Positions 38,701 through 49,714 of a stretch of 64,000 nt of DNA are shown here, piece by piece. Both the position numbers and the translations under genes were made by a program. A model generated the notes under the pieces. The model was given only the letters and a program-made list of their open reading frames with translations, was not told where the DNA came from and searched no databases. The first letter of the stretch is position 1, and each line of letters begins with the position of its first letter. Source of the DNA: Pseudomonas reactans (lineage in GTDB: Bacteria; Pseudomonadota; Gammaproteobacteria; Pseudomonadales; Pseudomonadaceae); contig NZ_JACAPG010000011.1 of the NCBI RefSeq assembly GCF_013385825.1, positions 104,077 through 168,076 on the forward strand, given 5' to 3'.

Positions 38701-41700
38701 CGACGGCCGCGTGATCAGCGCCGACAAGCTCGACCTCAGCGCCACCCAGCTCAACAACAGCGGGCATATCGGCAGCGTCGGCGCCATGAATGCCAGCCTC
38801 ACCGGCCTGACGCAATGGGGCGGCGCCGAACTGGTCAGCACCACGCAACTCAACCTTGACCTGCACAACGGCGAACTGGTCAACGCAGGGGTGATCAACG
38901 CCCCCCTGCTGACACTCGACAACCTCGCCACTATCAACAACCAGCATGGCGAAATCTCCAGCCAAAACGCCTTCACCCTGGTCGCAAAAAACCTGGATAA
39001 CAGCAACGGTAAACTGATCAGCAACCAGGCACTGACCCTGCGCGTCGACCAACTGCTGGCCAACCTCAAAGGCCATATCAACGCCGCCAGCCTCGATGCC
39101 CGCAGCACTCGCCTGGACAACACCGAAGGCCTGCTCAGTGGGCGTGGCGATGTCACCCTCAGCGCCAGCGAATGGTTCGATAACCAACGCGGCAGCGTGA
39201 TCGCCGACGGTGCCTTGTTGCTGACCAGCGCAACGCTGGACAACCGCAATGGCGAGATCGCCGGCAAGGCGCTTGCGACGATCAACGCCAGCAAACTCGA
39301 CAACCAGAACGGCAAACTGATCAGCACCGACGCCCTCAACCTGAGCGGCGCAAACCTCGATAACCGCAACGGTCTGGTAGGCGCCACAAAAGCGCTGAAA
39401 CTCGACGTGGTGACTGTCGACAACCGCACCGGTGAATTGACCAGCAACGCCGACGTCAGCGTCACCGGCCAACAACTCAACAACAGCGACAAGGGCAAGG
39501 TGTTCGCAGGCGGTACGTTGAACCTCGCCGTTGATCAACTCATCAACCGCACCCTCGGCGAACTCAACGGCCAACGCTTGATCCTGACCGGCACATCGCT
39601 GGATAACAACGGCGGCAAACTGCTCAGCCAAGAGTCGCTGAAGCTGGACCTCGCAGGCGACTTCGATAACAGCCAGGGCGTGCTTAGCAGCGAAGACGCG
39701 CTGGCCGTCAAAGCCCGTAGCCTGAACAACAGCAAAGGCAGCCTGTCCAGCGCCAATGGCTTGAGCGTCTCCGTCACCGACAGCCTCAACAACAGTGAAG
39801 GCAAACTGGTTACCGACGGCGGCCTGACACTGCAAAGCGCCAATCTGGGTAACCAGCAAGGCATCATCAGCGGCAAAGGCCCTGTCGCCATCACCACGGG
39901 CGAACTGAACAACCAAACCGGCCGTCTCAACAGCGGCGACACCCTGGCCCTGGCCACCGCACAGTTGAACAATGGCGGCAGCATCGGCAGCGCCAAGGCA
40001 CTGACCGCCAGCGTCACCGGGCTGGATCAGCAAGGCGGCAAGCTGTTCAGTAATGCGGGTTTGAGTCTCGACCTGAACAACGGCCATCTGAACAACAGAG
40101 GCGGATTGATCAACGCTATTGGCCCGCTGGCGCTCAACAACCTCAACAGTGTCAATAATCAGGACGGTGAAATCTCCAGCGGTCAAGCCTTCACCTTGGC
40201 CGCGCAAAGCCTGGATAACAGCAACGGCAAGCTGCTGAGTAACCAAGGCCTGACCCTGCGCGTCAATCAAGCCCTGGCTAACCTGAAAGGCCTGATCGGC
40301 GCCGCCAGCCTCGACGCTCACGCAGGCTCCGTCGACAACCGTGGCGGCACGCTCAATAGCCGCAGCCACTTGCAACTGACCAGCGATGGCCTGCTGAGCA
40401 ACCAGGACCAAGGTTTGATCAGTGCCAAGCAATCCCTGAACCTCAACGCTGCCGGCCTCAACACGGGCAATGGGGGTGAAGTCTCGGCCAAAGGCGCGTT
40501 GACCGCGAACCTCAACGCTTTGGCACTGGCGGGCGGTCGCGTGGTGGGCGAGCAGGGGATGACCCTGGACCTCAACAACAGCGACTTGGACAACCGCAAC
40601 GGCCTGCTGCTAACTAACGGCCCGCTGACCCTGAAAAACCTGCGTGACCTGAATAACCAGGGCGGCGAAATCTCCAGCCAGCAAAGCTTCGCCCTGACGG
40701 CGCGCAACCTGGACAACAGCGCCGGCAAGCTGATCAGCAGCCAAGTGCTGACGGTCAACGCGTCCACGATGAACAACTCCGCAAGAGGCCTGCTGTCCGG
40801 CTGGCAAGGTCTGAACGTCAGGGGTGACAACCTCGAAAACCGTGACAACGGCACGCTCTCCAGCCGCAGCGGTGCAATTGACGTGCGCCTGAGTGGCGCG
40901 CTACAGAACAACAACGAAGGCGCGCTGGTTAGCCAAGGCCGTTTGGGCGTCAGTGCCGCCAGCCTGGATAACAGTGGCAAAGGCGTACTGTCCAGTGGCG
41001 ACGGGCAAACGCTCACCGTAGCCGGTGCGTTGACCAACGTCGAGGGCGGTTTGATCGAAAGCGGCACCACGCTGGATCTGCAGGCGGCAACGCTGACCAA
41101 CCAAGGCACGATCAACGCCCAACAAGCGATGACCGTCACCGGCACCGACCTGAACAACAACGGCGGCACACTGGCCACCAACGGCCGCCTGACTCTCAAC
41201 CTGCTCGGCACCCTCAACAACAGCGGCGGCAGCATTGCCAGTTCCGGCCCGTTGCTGCTGCAACGGGCGATGCAGGTCAACAACGACGCCAAGGGCAAAA
41301 TCATCAGCCAAAGTCTGTTGACGCTGTTCACCGGTGGCCTGAACAACAGCGGCAGCGGCACACTCGCGGGTAAAGACCGCGTAGCGATCACCAGCACCGG
41401 TATCGTGCAGAACAACACCGACGGTCTGATCTACAGCCAGGACGCCGATGTGCAGTTGACTGCGGTGGGATTGAACAACGCCAAAGGCAAGGTGCAGGGC
41501 CAAACCGGCCTGGGCCTGAACATCAGCGGCGACCTCAATAACCAAGGCGGCACGCTCCAGGCCCATAGCCTGAACCTGAATGCCAACCGCCTCGACAACC
41601 AGAGCGGCTTCATCGCTGCGCAAACCGGCGATGCAGTGGTCAACGCCAACTACTTCGCCAATGCCAATGGCGGGGTGTATGCCACCGGCTTGATGCGAGT

Positions 41701-44700
41701 CAGTGGTGTGCAACTGGACAACAGCGCCGGGCAGATTGCAGGTCGTGCGGTTGAGCTGAGCGCCAGTGGCGCGCTGATCAACCGCAGCGGCGTGATTGAA
41801 AGCGACAGCACCCTGAGCATGGCGGGCGGCAGCGTCGACAACCAAGGCGGGCAACTGCGCGCGCTGGGCCGCAGCGGCAAAACCAATTTCCAGCTCGGCG
41901 GTGCATTCGATAACCGTAAAGGTCGACTGGAAACCTCCAACGCTGACCTGACCCTGAATGCCGGCGGCTTCCTGAACCAGGGCGGTAGCCTGCTGCACGG
42001 CGGCACCGGCACTTTTGATATCGCCACCGCCAACCTGATCAATGCCGGCGGCAACCTGGTGACCCGTGGCGGCCTGACCCTGGCCGCAGACAGCTGGACC
42101 AACAGCAGCGTGATCCAGGCCGGACGCTTGACGGTCAACGTCAATACCCTGAACCAGACCGCAAGCGGCCAGTTACTCGCCTCCGACACTCTGACGGGCA
42201 ACGGCGGCAACTGGAACAACGACGGCCTGATCGCCAGTGACGGCACGGCCAATCTGACGCTGGCCGGCAGCTACGGCGGTAACGGGCGCTATAGCAGCCT
42301 GGGCAACCTGGGCCTGAGCGCTGCGCAGATCACCGTGAATGAAACCGCCAGCGTGGCAGGCGGTGGCGCGTCGCAACTGACCACCGGGGGCCAACTGCTC
42401 AACCGTGGGCGTTTGACCTCCAGCGGCGACTTGCGCATCAACGCTGGCAGCGTTGTGAACACCGGCACGTTGGGGGCTTCACAGAACGTGGTGCTGACGG
42501 CTCAGAGCCTGCTCAACGATCATGCTGCAAGCGGTATCGGCGCACGCGGGTTCCTGTTCAGCGGCCAGGACTCGACCTTCAACCTGGGCAGCCTGACCAA
42601 CAACTATTCGGACATCTACAGCCTGGGCAACCTCACGGTAGCGGGTGTAGCCGGTGGAACCCAGGCGCAGAGCGTGCGTAACGTTTCGGCCAGCATCGAG
42701 AGCATGGGCGACCTCAGAATCGCGGCCAATGACGTGGTCAACGAGCGCGAGAAATTCAAGCTCAACCAGCAGCTGACGTCCGTGGGCGTGGGCATTCGGT
42801 GCACCCAGCATTGCAGCGGCGGTTGGAGTGACCGACGCCCTGCGGTGACCTTGAGCCGTACCGTGTCGAGTGTGCTTGAAATCGACTCGCCTTCGGCCAC
42901 CCTCAGCGCCGGGCGCAACATGGTGGTTACCGGGCAGAACTTCACCAACCGCTACAGCGTGGTGTCGGCCGCCAATGACCTATCGATTACTGGCGAAAAC
43001 ATCCTCAACCAGGCAGCTACCGGTGGTTCCGGTTCCCAGAGCCAGGAATACGGTGGCACTACCAAAATCTCCAAAGGCCAGTACAACCAGATGGTCGCTG
43101 CGGTGCAGGCCTATAATCGTGCGCACCCGCAGGGCTCGCCAGTGGATGAGGCGGCGTTTGCGGCCTTGATGGCGCGGTTCAGTCCGTCGCTGTTTCCCGG
43201 CATCAACCAGCCCATCGCTGTACAAGGCGGCACCCAAGTGGTGGCCCCGGCGATTATTCAGGCCGGTGGCAACGCTGCGCTCACCGCCAGTAAAAGCATC
43301 AACAACATCAATGTGATCAAGACCTCGCTGGCGGTGGGTGGGCGTACGCTGGACACCGGCGTAGGCGCCAATAAAACCCAGGTGGTGGTGCTCAATGCAC
43401 AGTTGCCACCTGACCTTGCCCAACAGCAGGTCAACCCCCTGACCCTGCCGGGCTTCGGCTTGCCCAGTGGTCAGAACGGGTTGTTTCGTTTGAGTGGCCA
43501 AAGTGGCACCACGGGGCAGGCGGGCGTGGGCAATCAGGATTGGACGCTCAGCAGCGCCAGCCTTGATCCGACCCAGCGTCAACAAGCGTTGCCTGACACC
43601 CACGCACGCGTGATTGAAGTTGGTGGCGCAGCGCAAATCACTACCAGCACGCGTCAGGTCGCCGTGGCTGCTCGTGAAGCGGGTTTGCTTAATGCGGTCG
43701 CCAGTGCCATCGATACCGGCGGTGTAGGCAGCGCCGATGTGCAAACCCGGCTACCGGGACGCACCAACGGTGCTGACATCACCCGCGTTGACGGCATTGA
43801 CGCACGCAATCCCGCGGGTGTTTCCCAGCCTGCGGTCGATGGTTCGCGGCCGGGCATCGACCTGCCTGCCGTCACGCCAGGCGATAGGGTTGTGCATACG
43901 TCGTCAGACGGGGCTCTCCCTGATCTGAGTGTGCCGGGCTTGTCGACCATCACGCGCAGTACCGACGTTGCGGCGATCGCTGCGCCGCAGACCCAACTGC
44001 CAGGCCTTACCCCGGCTGCTCAGGACGTACTCGCTGGCGGTCACGTACAACCACCGGCCGTCAGCCAGCCCACGGCATTGGCCGGCCAAACCATCAGCCG
44101 CGTCCAGGGCCTGCCGGACAGCCGTGCCGTCTCGCAGCCGCACAAATACTTGATCGAAACCAACCCGGTACTCACCGATCTCAAGCAATTCATGAGCTCG
44201 GATTACCTGCTGCAAGGCCTGGGCTACAACCCAGACGCAAGCTGGAAGCGCCTGGGCGATGGCCTCTACGAACAACGTCTGGTTCAGCAGGCCGTGCAAG
44301 CGCGCACCGGCCAACGCTTTATCGACGGCCAGACCACCGACGAAAAACTGTTCAAGTACCTGATGGACAACGCCATCAGCAGCAAGCAGCAACTGAACCT
44401 GTCGATGGGCGTCAGCCTCACCTCCCAACAGGTCGCGGCCCTGACGCATGACATCGTGTGGCTGGAAGAGCACGAAGTGAACGGTGAAAAAGTCCTGGTG
44501 CCGGTGCTGTACCTGGCCCAGGCCAACAACCGTCTTGCCCCCACCGGAGCCTTGATCGCTGGTAACGACCTGAACCTGATTGCCGGTGAAAACCTGGTCA
44601 ACGCCGGCACCCTACGCGCCACCAACAACCTGTCGGCCAAGGCCGCCAATGATGTGACCAACAGCGGGCTGATCGAAGCAGGCAACCGCCTGGACCTGCT

Positions 44701-47227
44701 GGCGGGCAACAACATCGTCAACAAAGCCGGAGGCATCATCAAAGGGCGCGATGTGACGCTGACCGCCATCAATGGCGATGTGATCAACGAGCGCAGCGTG
44801 ACCGGTTGGGATGACAAAGGGGCGGGGTATTCGCAGCATCGCGATTATGTGGATAGCGCTGCGCGGGTTGAGGCGGCGAATGATCTGGGCATCAGCGCCG
44901 GGCGAGACTTTGCCAGTGTCGGTGGTGGTCTGCAAAGCGGTCGCGACACGACCATTGTCGCTGGGCGCGATGCCAGCTTGGTCGCCGCCGAAGAACGCAA
45001 TGCGATGGATATGGGCAAGCGCCTGCAAACCAGCAGCGCCACACAACACGTCTCTGATGTGGATGCCGGGCGCGATGTGAATGTCAAGGCAGGGCGAGAC
45101 ATCACGGCGATCGCCAGTCAGATCGATGCCAAGCGCGACATCAACATGAGTGCCGGCGGTGATTTGATTCTGGCTTCGGCTGCAGATGAAGAACATTCCT
45201 CCCGCAAAAGCAAAAAGGAGAAGCGTCAGGAAGATCATGTCAGTCAGGTTTCGACCGCGCTGAGTGCGGGTGGGGATGTATCGCTGGGGGCGGGTAAGGA
45301 TCTGGCGATGATTGCCAGTCGGATCACTGCGGGGGACGAGGCATACCTGGTTGCTGGCGGTAAATTGGCGCTGCTGTCGGCAGAAGACAGCGATTATTCG
45401 CTGTATGACATGAAGAAGAAGGGGAGTTGGGGCACCAAGAAAACCCAGCGTGACGAAGTGACTAAAGTCACCAACATCGGCAGTGAAATAAAAACCGGTG
45501 GCGACCTTACGATTCAGAGCCAGGGTGATCAGAAGTACCAGGCAGCCAAGTTGGAAAGTGGCAATGACCTGACCATTGCAAGTGGCGGTAGCGTGACGTT
45601 TGAGGGTGTTAAAGATCTTCATCAGGAAAGCCACGAGAAGTCCAATAACAATGCTTTTTGGGTGTCATCCAAAGGCAAAGGCAATACCGACGAAACCGTG
45701 CGTCAAACGCAAATGGCTGCCGCAGGCGCTATTGCGATCAAAGCGGTGGATGGTTTGAAAATTGATGTAACGCAGGTCAATCAGCAAACCGTTAGTCAGT
45801 CCATTGATGCAATGGTCAAAGCTGACCCGCAATTGGCGTGGATAAAGGAAGCAGAAAAGCGTGGCGATGTGGATTGGCACCAAGTTAAGGAAATCCACGA
45901 CAGCTTCAAATACAGCAACTCCGGACTTGGTCCGGCGTCGCAGATCATTATCGCGATCGTGATGGCTGCGGTCGTTGGGCCCATGGCTGCGGCTGCGGCG
46001 GGTGGTGGTATCACGGGGGCTGCGGTGGGGGCTGTTGCTTCAAGTGCTGCGACTAATGCAAGCGTCAGCGTTGTCAATAATCGTGGCAATCTGGGGGCAG
46101 TATTCAAGGACGTCACCTCATCGGATGCGATGAAGGGCTACGTGATATCGGGCGTGACGGCAGGCCTGACGAAAGGGCTTTTCGATGGTTGGACAGGCAC
46201 GCAGACCAATCTAAACACAGGGGCGGTTATCAGTTCGCCAGCCCTCAACACCTGGACCGGCGTTGGACAGTTTGCGGCGAACCAAGCCTTGCAGAACGGT
46301 ACGTCGACTCTGCTGAGCAAAGCGCTCGGACAAGGTGGAGATTTTGGTGATGCACTCAAAGGCGCATTGTTCAATACATTGGCTGCAGCAAGTTTTAATG
46401 CCATTGGCGACTACACCCATGGGGTACTGACGGAAGGCTACCCTCCTAAAATTGTGGTTCATGCAATGGTGGGTGGCTTGCTCTCTAAGGCCACAGGTGG
46501 GGACTTCAGAACGGGGGCTTTGGCAGCCGGGATCAACGAAGCTCTAGTCGTTCATCTGGACTCTTTGGTTAAAGGCGATAAGACCTTGTTGTCCATGAGC
46601 TCACAGATTGTGGGAGTGCTGGCAGCGGCTTCGCAGAAAGATGCTGATGCGAAGTCGATCGAGAAGGGTGGCTGGGTTGCGAAGAATGCTACGCAATACA
46701 ATTTCGGGGAGCATCTTCCGGCAGGATTGGCGCAGTACGGGCAGGCGTCAACTACCCTCGCCGAATACATGCAGAAACAGGGGTATTCTGCTGAAGAAGC
46801 TGCGCAAGCGCAGTTGGCCCTTGCACAAGGTCAAGGTTTTGATGGGCCACAGCCTGCGAATGAGTTTGTGAAGGCGTGGGCCATGTTCATGGCCGGAGAG
46901 CTGACAGGTGTAGGCATTGCGGCAGTTTTGGGTAAGATGGGATTGTGGGGTGCAAAAGCAACGGCGATTGAGTTTTTGCCGAAGGCTACCCGAAATAGTG
47001 CAGGACAGATTGAGGCCAATGTTAGCCAAGGCAGCGCCATAAACACCCTTGAGTCTAATGGTTATATAAAATCTATTTCCCAGGATGGCTCAGTTACTGT
47101 GTTAACTAACGGTGAGAAAACATATCGTTTCTATCCAGCTTCGACGTCCACAGGGCAACCCTCCGCCTCGTTGACTGTAGAAGGGCTGAAAAAACCCACC
47201 GCGAAAATCAGATTCACAGAGGAGTAG
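32780..47227 (+). CDS. TpsA / CdiA-like filamentous haemagglutinin exoprotein
   Basis: A single uninterrupted 4,815-codon gene. Residues 1-48 are a long Pseudomonas-type TpsA signal ([10 protein letters not shown] to LLAQA). The TPS export domain (about 49-300) contains NPNFHG and [15 protein letters not shown]. Haemagglutinin beta-helix repeats (LDNxxGxL type) fill about 350-3300 and include seven long super-repeats. A second FHA region follows (about 3780-4330). The pretoxin part has a hydrophobic Gly/Ala stretch near 4400 and a DUF637-like segment ([20 protein letters not shown]), then VAKNATQYN near 4630 in the place of the VENN motif. The last 75 or so residues look like a separate toxin domain that I do not recognise. 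It should be exported by TpsB and act in contact-dependent competition or adhesion. Confidence 0.93.
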   Translation: MDVRQFAFLARQPSAAVKNRSTFLGLPKRGLALVLANAMFWQPLLAQADGIAVSGPGTTLGQAGNGVPIVNIAAPNANGLSHNQFHDYNVGANGVILNNSTSRTQSTQLGGIIVGNPNFHGSAASVILNEVNGGSPSQLRGYTEVAGQSAHVIVANPYGISCNGCGFINTPQATLTTGKAVIENGQINRYQVDGGSVAIDGAGLNASNVDQFEIITRATTINAQIQAKKLTIVAGRNDVDARTLNATARAADGSTAPDLAIDSSALGGMYVGAVKLVGTEAGVGVKLSGDMVAGGDIQIDAAGNVVMGQTSAGTAVVVKAASVEAKGAVYAGTDLSVNTQGALTNQQTLAAKGSITLDAGGRLTNNGIIEAGVNADNTRNAQGDVRLKAQSIDNTGKTVIASRDLTINTGELANQGGTLSAQRDAQLTATQLDNQNQGRILSAGNLAINADQLLNSQRGLVTSTGNLTAGIGQLINRSGELSSQAQVTLQLVALDNVAGLVSAGQSLSLNASGLINNQGGRIAGRQTVQINSGALDNSQKGSLTSQDSLTLNLNQGHWDNRNGQINASGQLTLDNLNTVDNRQGEISSTRSFLLAANRLDNGAGKVLSDQDLTLRIAGAMNTALGLVSASNLDINAASLNNQGGKLGARNRLTANTIGLLDNRSGELLAADLASTTGELNNDRGRLQGDRALMLNSGVVSNQRGTLAAGATATLNASRLDNSAGTLTSDGALVAAITGQLLNQTGLFAAKGDARLNLGNLDNQQGTLVAHNLTVQSSGPLNNQQGTLRGDGAFNLNAGHVDNSEGGRISAGKTLNASLHGLDQHTDGRFFGQGDVSLNLNNGHLNNQGGTINAPGQLLLSNLASVDNQGGEISSTQAFTLAADALNNHHAKLLSEQGLTVRIAHALDNTQGLISAKTLDVRAASLANQGGTLSAGDGLIAQIDGALDNRSGKLLARTASVNSTSLDNREGLLQGDAMLSLNSVGLIDNRQGTLFAGQAMDITATRLDNSGGKLTSDGRLTALLSAHLLNQAGLFSATGPLRVSTASLDNSAKGNIHSQAGVDLDLNHGHLNNQGGLIHAPGTLLLSNLSSVDNQGGEISSAQALVFTAGSLDNRGGKLLSEQGLVVRVANALDNTKGLVAATGLDLHANSLVNAEGQLKVRDDLTLSVDTALDNRHGEIIGATTTLSSMSLDNSQGLLQGDRLLDVTTRGIAINRGGRFVSGQQAELAIGQFDNRGGSVTAAGPMQVSGTQLDNREGGLLNARQSLVMKVDRLNNQGGEVSSLSDLSFNGRQFDNSHKGRLLANGALSLELDQLNNQQGTVRSDKRLTLQTATLNNDSGRLSSGAALDLTASGVLSNRSGELLSAMALTVSSASIDNSGGKMIGDGAVRITTGALNNQSGGRLTSADLLDLTAGQVDNRFDGHIASNKALTASLAGLDQRNGGQLYSTSDLSLDMNLGALNNAGGLIHAPGQLLLKNLASVANQHGEISSERSFVLAAQSLDNSDGHVLSDQALTLKVDQALINLKGVIAAAGLTAQAERLDNTSGVFSSSKDLALTLGADLLNDDGEVSSSGAIVVNAMTLNNRNDGHVMGDISLDLTTTGALSNQGGTLGAGQRLNVIAASLDNSQSGSLATDGSLTVKVDGLLDNQAKGAVLAKGVMDIQAGSVDNRAGRLSGQNLMTLRSNSLDNRGGAVRANQGLDLRVGQLDNREGVLNSKQALTIAGQSLNNQNGLASAIGPVRLTLDTVENAKGRIASQDDLDATVGVLNQQGGQWVAQGNLSLNADTLDNQNGGLLAATKVLKLKVGSTDNRSGEISSQQNIEFSGTRLNNSGGKLLAGTGLELAMAEVINQAKGLIFAQDARLTGTAVDNTDGTVGAQRALALQLKAGLDNTGGKLTSEGSMELAGQRIDNTRGKISSAGPLTLASAAALINQGGTVESGQNLTLTSASLENTNGLLKSQGLATVNTGLFTNGIDGRVISADKLDLSATQLNNSGHIGSVGAMNASLTGLTQWGGAELVSTTQLNLDLHNGELVNAGVINAPLLTLDNLATINNQHGEISSQNAFTLVAKNLDNSNGKLISNQALTLRVDQLLANLKGHINAASLDARSTRLDNTEGLLSGRGDVTLSASEWFDNQRGSVIADGALLLTSATLDNRNGEIAGKALATINASKLDNQNGKLISTDALNLSGANLDNRNGLVGATKALKLDVVTVDNRTGELTSNADVSVTGQQLNNSDKGKVFAGGTLNLAVDQLINRTLGELNGQRLILTGTSLDNNGGKLLSQESLKLDLAGDFDNSQGVLSSEDALAVKARSLNNSKGSLSSANGLSVSVTDSLNNSEGKLVTDGGLTLQSANLGNQQGIISGKGPVAITTGELNNQTGRLNSGDTLALATAQLNNGGSIGSAKALTASVTGLDQQGGKLFSNAGLSLDLNNGHLNNRGGLINAIGPLALNNLNSVNNQDGEISSGQAFTLAAQSLDNSNGKLLSNQGLTLRVNQALANLKGLIGAASLDAHAGSVDNRGGTLNSRSHLQLTSDGLLSNQDQGLISAKQSLNLNAAGLNTGNGGEVSAKGALTANLNALALAGGRVVGEQGMTLDLNNSDLDNRNGLLLTNGPLTLKNLRDLNNQGGEISSQQSFALTARNLDNSAGKLISSQVLTVNASTMNNSARGLLSGWQGLNVRGDNLENRDNGTLSSRSGAIDVRLSGALQNNNEGALVSQGRLGVSAASLDNSGKGVLSSGDGQTLTVAGALTNVEGGLIESGTTLDLQAATLTNQGTINAQQAMTVTGTDLNNNGGTLATNGRLTLNLLGTLNNSGGSIASSGPLLLQRAMQVNNDAKGKIISQSLLTLFTGGLNNSGSGTLAGKDRVAITSTGIVQNNTDGLIYSQDADVQLTAVGLNNAKGKVQGQTGLGLNISGDLNNQGGTLQAHSLNLNANRLDNQSGFIAAQTGDAVVNANYFANANGGVYATGLMRVSGVQLDNSAGQIAGRAVELSASGALINRSGVIESDSTLSMAGGSVDNQGGQLRALGRSGKTNFQLGGAFDNRKGRLETSNADLTLNAGGFLNQGGSLLHGGTGTFDIATANLINAGGNLVTRGGLTLAADSWTNSSVIQAGRLTVNVNTLNQTASGQLLASDTLTGNGGNWNNDGLIASDGTANLTLAGSYGGNGRYSSLGNLGLSAAQITVNETASVAGGGASQLTTGGQLLNRGRLTSSGDLRINAGSVVNTGTLGASQNVVLTAQSLLNDHAASGIGARGFLFSGQDSTFNLGSLTNNYSDIYSLGNLTVAGVAGGTQAQSVRNVSASIESMGDLRIAANDVVNEREKFKLNQQLTSVGVGIRCTQHCSGGWSDRRPAVTLSRTVSSVLEIDSPSATLSAGRNMVVTGQNFTNRYSVVSAANDLSITGENILNQAATGGSGSQSQEYGGTTKISKGQYNQMVAAVQAYNRAHPQGSPVDEAAFAALMARFSPSLFPGINQPIAVQGGTQVVAPAIIQAGGNAALTASKSINNINVIKTSLAVGGRTLDTGVGANKTQVVVLNAQLPPDLAQQQVNPLTLPGFGLPSGQNGLFRLSGQSGTTGQAGVGNQDWTLSSASLDPTQRQQALPDTHARVIEVGGAAQITTSTRQVAVAAREAGLLNAVASAIDTGGVGSADVQTRLPGRTNGADITRVDGIDARNPAGVSQPAVDGSRPGIDLPAVTPGDRVVHTSSDGALPDLSVPGLSTITRSTDVAAIAAPQTQLPGLTPAAQDVLAGGHVQPPAVSQPTALAGQTISRVQGLPDSRAVSQPHKYLIETNPVLTDLKQFMSSDYLLQGLGYNPDASWKRLGDGLYEQRLVQQAVQARTGQRFIDGQTTDEKLFKYLMDNAISSKQQLNLSMGVSLTSQQVAALTHDIVWLEEHEVNGEKVLVPVLYLAQANNRLAPTGALIAGNDLNLIAGENLVNAGTLRATNNLSAKAANDVTNSGLIEAGNRLDLLAGNNIVNKAGGIIKGRDVTLTAINGDVINERSVTGWDDKGAGYSQHRDYVDSAARVEAANDLGISAGRDFASVGGGLQSGRDTTIVAGRDASLVAAEERNAMDMGKRLQTSSATQHVSDVDAGRDVNVKAGRDITAIASQIDAKRDINMSAGGDLILASAADEEHSSRKSKKEKRQEDHVSQVSTALSAGGDVSLGAGKDLAMIASRITAGDEAYLVAGGKLALLSAEDSDYSLYDMKKKGSWGTKKTQRDEVTKVTNIGSEIKTGGDLTIQSQGDQKYQAAKLESGNDLTIASGGSVTFEGVKDLHQESHEKSNNNAFWVSSKGKGNTDETVRQTQMAAAGAIAIKAVDGLKIDVTQVNQQTVSQSIDAMVKADPQLAWIKEAEKRGDVDWHQVKEIHDSFKYSNSGLGPASQIIIAIVMAAVVGPMAAAAAGGGITGAAVGAVASSAATNASVSVVNNRGNLGAVFKDVTSSDAMKGYVISGVTAGLTKGLFDGWTGTQTNLNTGAVISSPALNTWTGVGQFAANQALQNGTSTLLSKALGQGGDFGDALKGALFNTLAAASFNAIGDYTHGVLTEGYPPKIVVHAMVGGLLSKATGGDFRTGALAAGINEALVVHLDSLVKGDKTLLSMSSQIVGVLAAASQKDADAKSIEKGGWVAKNATQYNFGEHLPAGLAQYGQASTTLAEYMQKQGYSAEEAAQAQLALAQGQGFDGPQPANEFVKAWAMFMAGELTGVGIAAVLGKMGLWGAKATAIEFLPKATRNSAGQIEANVSQGSAINTLESNGYIKSISQDGSVTVLTNGEKTYRFYPASTSTGQPSASLTVEGLKKPTAKIRFTEE
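34490..40740 (+). repeat. Seven-copy super-repeat inside tpsA
   Basis: A block of about 65 residues, NLxSVxNQxGEISSxxxF then a variable part then LDNxxGKLLSxQxLTLRVxx, occurs seven times. Its GEISS codons lie near 34530, 35388, 36065, 37235, 38949, 40167 and 40664, so spacing is about 860, 680, 1170, 1710, 1220 and 500 bases. Between them are ordinary 20-residue haemagglutinin repeats. The copies differ in DNA sequence, so this is old duplication under selection for the fold. Confidence 0.8.
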
Positions 47228-47229
47228 TG

Positions 47230-47784
47230 ATGGCTATTTCTAAAATTGAAGATTTAGAATTGACTTTTTTCCTTGATAGGCTGACAGGTATTATTGACTT
47301 TAATAAAGATCTGCCGATGAAAGTATTTACTAGTGGAGGGCTTTCGTTTTGGTTCTTTGAGAGACCATTGTTGTGTTATGTTGATGTGTGTGTCGGGTTG
47401 ATCTTGAAGAGTGTTTCCAGTTTTAAGTCAGATGTATTTATAAAGTTTTCAGGAGGTGAAGCATTGGAAAAATCTTGTTTTTCTGTCGATGGAAGTGATT
47501 TGGAGAGAGATGTTTTTTGGTTGAATAAACGGTTTGAAAGTTTTTTTGATGGCACGGTTGGTTATCCAATTATTCTATGCGATAGCGCATTCGATTGGAT
47601 CGTCTTTGAAAGTGCATATGAGGAATTCGGTGTAATTGCTGTAAGGGATTCAGCACTAAATGAAGAATTTAATGAGTATTTGAATTTAAATTTTATTTCG
47701 AAGGATACGTTAGCTGAGCTGGCCGCGGGTTCCTCAGTAGAAGGTAAAACAGCAAAAGCTCTGATGTCTTCGTATTGTAGCTAG
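47230..47784 (+). CDS. Candidate immunity protein for the TpsA C-terminal toxin
   Basis: About 184 residues with no family I recognise, acidic, with several hydrophobic stretches (GGLSFWFFERPLLCYVDVCV) but no signal peptide or clear membrane helix. Base composition is strikingly AT-rich compared with tpsA. The ATG at 47230 has GAGGAG 5 bases upstream, and that ribosome site lies inside the end of tpsA, whose stop is at 47225-47227, so translation is coupled. Position directly after a CdiA-like gene is where cdiI immunity genes sit. The role is inferred from position only. Confidence 0.65.
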   Translation: MAISKIEDLELTFFLDRLTGIIDFNKDLPMKVFTSGGLSFWFFERPLLCYVDVCVGLILKSVSSFKSDVFIKFSGGEALEKSCFSVDGSDLERDVFWLNKRFESFFDGTVGYPIILCDSAFDWIVFESAYEEFGVIAVRDSALNEEFNEYLNLNFISKDTLAELAAGSSVEGKTAKALMSSYCS

Positions 47785-47801
47785 TTTCCTTTAGTCGCTG
47801 A

Positions 47802-48407
47802 ATGGGAGCGACCTCCCGAGAGCTCAAGGACGCATGTGGAATAAAAGTATATGCCTATTGTTTGACGACAAATCATGTCCATTTGTTAGTGGCACTAGGC
47901 AAATCGGTGGCGGGACTAGGGCAGTTAATGAAGGCGCTTGCCGCTCGGGCTACTCGATATCGAAACAAGTTAGAGGGTTGTACAGTTACGTTATGGGAGA
48001 GTCGATATAAATCAAGTGTGGTACAAACAGAGAATTATTTGCTTGCGTGCTGTCGGTATATTGAACTGAATCCAGTACGTGCCTGCATGGTGGCTGATGC
48101 AGTAGATTATCCATGGTCAAGTTATAACGCCCGTGTGGGGCATGCACGGGATAGCGATTGGCTAGATATTGATGCGTGTTTTGCTGTGTTGGGGGACACA
48201 ACGCTGGAGCGGCACGAAGGATATAAAAGATTTGTAGAACAGTCCGTTTCAAGTGAAGAGATAAAAACCATTCGTGAGGCATTGCAGCGTGGGCAGCTTA
48301 CCGGTACTGGTCGTTTTGTTGATGAGGTTGAAAAAATTGCAGGGGTTCGTATCGAACATCGAGGTCGGGGTAGGCCGAGGTTGGATGTGGAAAAAAATAG
48401 AAAATAA
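47802..48407 (+). pseudogene. REP-associated (Y1/IS200-like) transposase, 5'-truncated
   Basis: The 201-residue open frame shows the HUH motif in VYAYCLTTNHVHLLV, the catalytic-tyrosine helix QTENYLLACCRYIELNPVRA and DYPWSSYNARVGH, all typical of REP-associated tyrosine transposases (RAYT). A full protein starts about 30-45 residues earlier with PRxxRxxxPGxxYHVTxRGN-like sequence; here a TGA directly precedes the ATG and that start is missing, so this is a remnant, probably inactive. It has no good ribosome site. RAYTs mobilise REP elements, several of which are in this window. Confidence 0.75.
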
Positions 48408-48598
48408 ATCTGTCAACTTTTTCAGTCCCCTTTTTTATGGTTTTATTGACGCGAATGTGTTGATTTTTAATCGAAAATAAATTTGTCTAGTTTTTCCGGT
48501 GATGTGTTACTGTTTAGGTTTGAAATGGGTTTAACCCTGTTTCAGGATTAAATAATGTCGTGATTGTATAAGTGCTTGCGAGAGAAGGAGGAGTTGTA

Positions 48599-49162
48599 GT
48601 GAGATCTAGTATGTTGTTGGTTTTGTTTTTTCTTTTGTCCGGCTGCGTAACCAATCAACTGCACTTCGCGGCCTACACCACAGACGCAGAACTGTCTGCG
48701 ATCAAAAACAAAACCATTCACTCAACGATAACCAGCGTATCTGGCGATGAACGCTGCGCTCCCTGTTCCGAGCGTAGTAAGGTGGTGTGGCATGCGGCCA
48801 ACTATGAGGTGGGCCTGTACGAGGGTTTCGCTAATATCCCAGTCACCGATTGGTCTGAGTTTACCAAACGGTCTATCGGATCTGACGCAGATGCGAGCAT
48901 AAAAACCAGAGTCGAGATCGACCGGATTTTTGTCAAAACTTGGAACAGTCCTGATTATTATGCGTGCGAAGCGAGGCTCTCGGTGTATATCGGGACGGCT
49001 AAATATACCGGGCAGTCGCGTGTGAAAATAAAGAGGGCAGGCCAAGGGTTGGTTAGTCAGAATCTAGCCTATCTTAAGTCCGAAACACTAAATGCTGTTA
49101 GTCTTGCGTTGAAGGCTGCTTACATCGATGCCTTTAGCCGCATTGAAAAAGCTCCGCGCTAA
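48599..49162 (+). CDS. Small putative lipoprotein of the island
   Basis: About 187 residues from a GTG at 48599, chosen because AAGGAGGAG lies 6 bases upstream. The start MRSSMLLVLFFLLSGCVTNQ is a lipoprotein signal with lipobox LSGC (Cys16). The mature part has Cys pair CAPCSE and a second half YYACEARLSVYIGTAKYTGQ that could be a small beta domain. I recognise no family. Ser/Val at the +2/+3 positions after Cys would favour outer-membrane sorting. It is the last gene before the partial tRNA. Confidence 0.7.
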   Translation: MRSSMLLVLFFLLSGCVTNQLHFAAYTTDAELSAIKNKTIHSTITSVSGDERCAPCSERSKVVWHAANYEVGLYEGFANIPVTDWSEFTKRSIGSDADASIKTRVEIDRIFVKTWNSPDYYACEARLSVYIGTAKYTGQSRVKIKRAGQGLVSQNLAYLKSETLNAVSLALKAAYIDAFSRIEKAPR

Positions 49163-49303
49163 AGTAGCGAAAAGCGGCAAAAACTACTGTGGCGGCTACG
49201 TTGGTCAGGAAGTTAAGTGAGGCATAATTCATGCGACCCACGCTATGCAGCTAACCTATTTTCTGCGCCACATTTCGTCGTGGCCCCAGTGCGCCTAACA
49301 GCT

Positions 49304-49401
49304 AGCAAGTGACTGTTAATCATTGGGTCCTTGGTTCGAGTCCAGGTCGTGGAGCCAGCTAGCGACATAAAGAGAAGCCTGCAGCGATGCAGGCTTTTTT
49401 T
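49304..49401 (+). repeat. Right direct repeat: partial tRNA-Asn 3' half plus terminator
   Basis: From AGCAAGTGACTGTTAATC to CCA at 49357 and on through the hairpin AGCCTGCA-GCGA-TGCAGGCT with T-run (49376-49401), this copies 30728-30826. The acceptor 5' strand and D arm are absent, so it cannot make a tRNA. Changes include one in the anticodon stem (A to G), one in the T stem (C to T) and two in the spacer. It is best read as the second attachment site of the island. Confidence 0.75.
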
Positions 49402-49414
49402 GTCCTGGATTTCT

Positions 49415-49714
49415 CTAGACGCTAAACCCTGGCCCCTCCACGTGATACACCTGCGGTTCCTCCGAAAAAAACGCCTCCAGACCCAACATGAACGCCTGAT
49501 GATCCTCACTCGCTTCGAACCCCGGTGTGTGATCCTCAAGCGATTCCCAGCGCACGATCAGATTGAATCGCTCAGGTGTTTCGATCCCTTGCGCGAGCAT
49601 GTGGCCCTGGTAGCCTTTCGCGCGGGCGAGCAATGGTGCGACCTGCGCAAAGGCCTGCCGGAACGCATCCATGTGTTGTTTGTGAACGGGAAGCAGGGCG
49701 ATCTCGTAAATCAT
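49415..49714 (-). CDS. Antibiotic biosynthesis monooxygenase (ABM) domain protein
   Basis: A 99-residue single-domain protein of the dimeric alpha-beta barrel type: [20 protein letters not shown], a central [20 protein letters not shown], and the conserved [17 protein letters not shown] proteins are small oxygenases or quinone-handling enzymes such as YgiN. Its start overlaps by 4 bases the end of the upstream oxidoreductase, so the two are translated together, which fits a role with quinones or electrophiles. Confidence 0.85.
   Translation of the reverse strand: MIYEIALLPVHKQHMDAFRQAFAQVAPLLARAKGYQGHMLAQGIETPERFNLIVRWESLEDHTPGFEASEDHQAFMLGLEAFFSEEPQVYHVEGPGFSV

Noticed and set aside
38567..40432. 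Long open frame (621 codons) antisense to tpsA, with others of 240-370 codons beside it
   Set aside because: They mirror the low-stop, repeat-rich coding of tpsA. The products are compositionally odd, with no ribosome sites or family motifs.
33800..42500. Regularly repeated DNA that at first resembles a repeat array such as CRISPR
   Set aside because: Repeats are imperfect, differ in length, and are in frame inside one long gene. They are haemagglutinin protein repeats, not a CRISPR array, and no cas gene is near.
49304..49357. A second tRNA-Asn gene
   Set aside because: The acceptor 5' strand and D arm are missing; only the 3' half is present, so it cannot fold as a tRNA.
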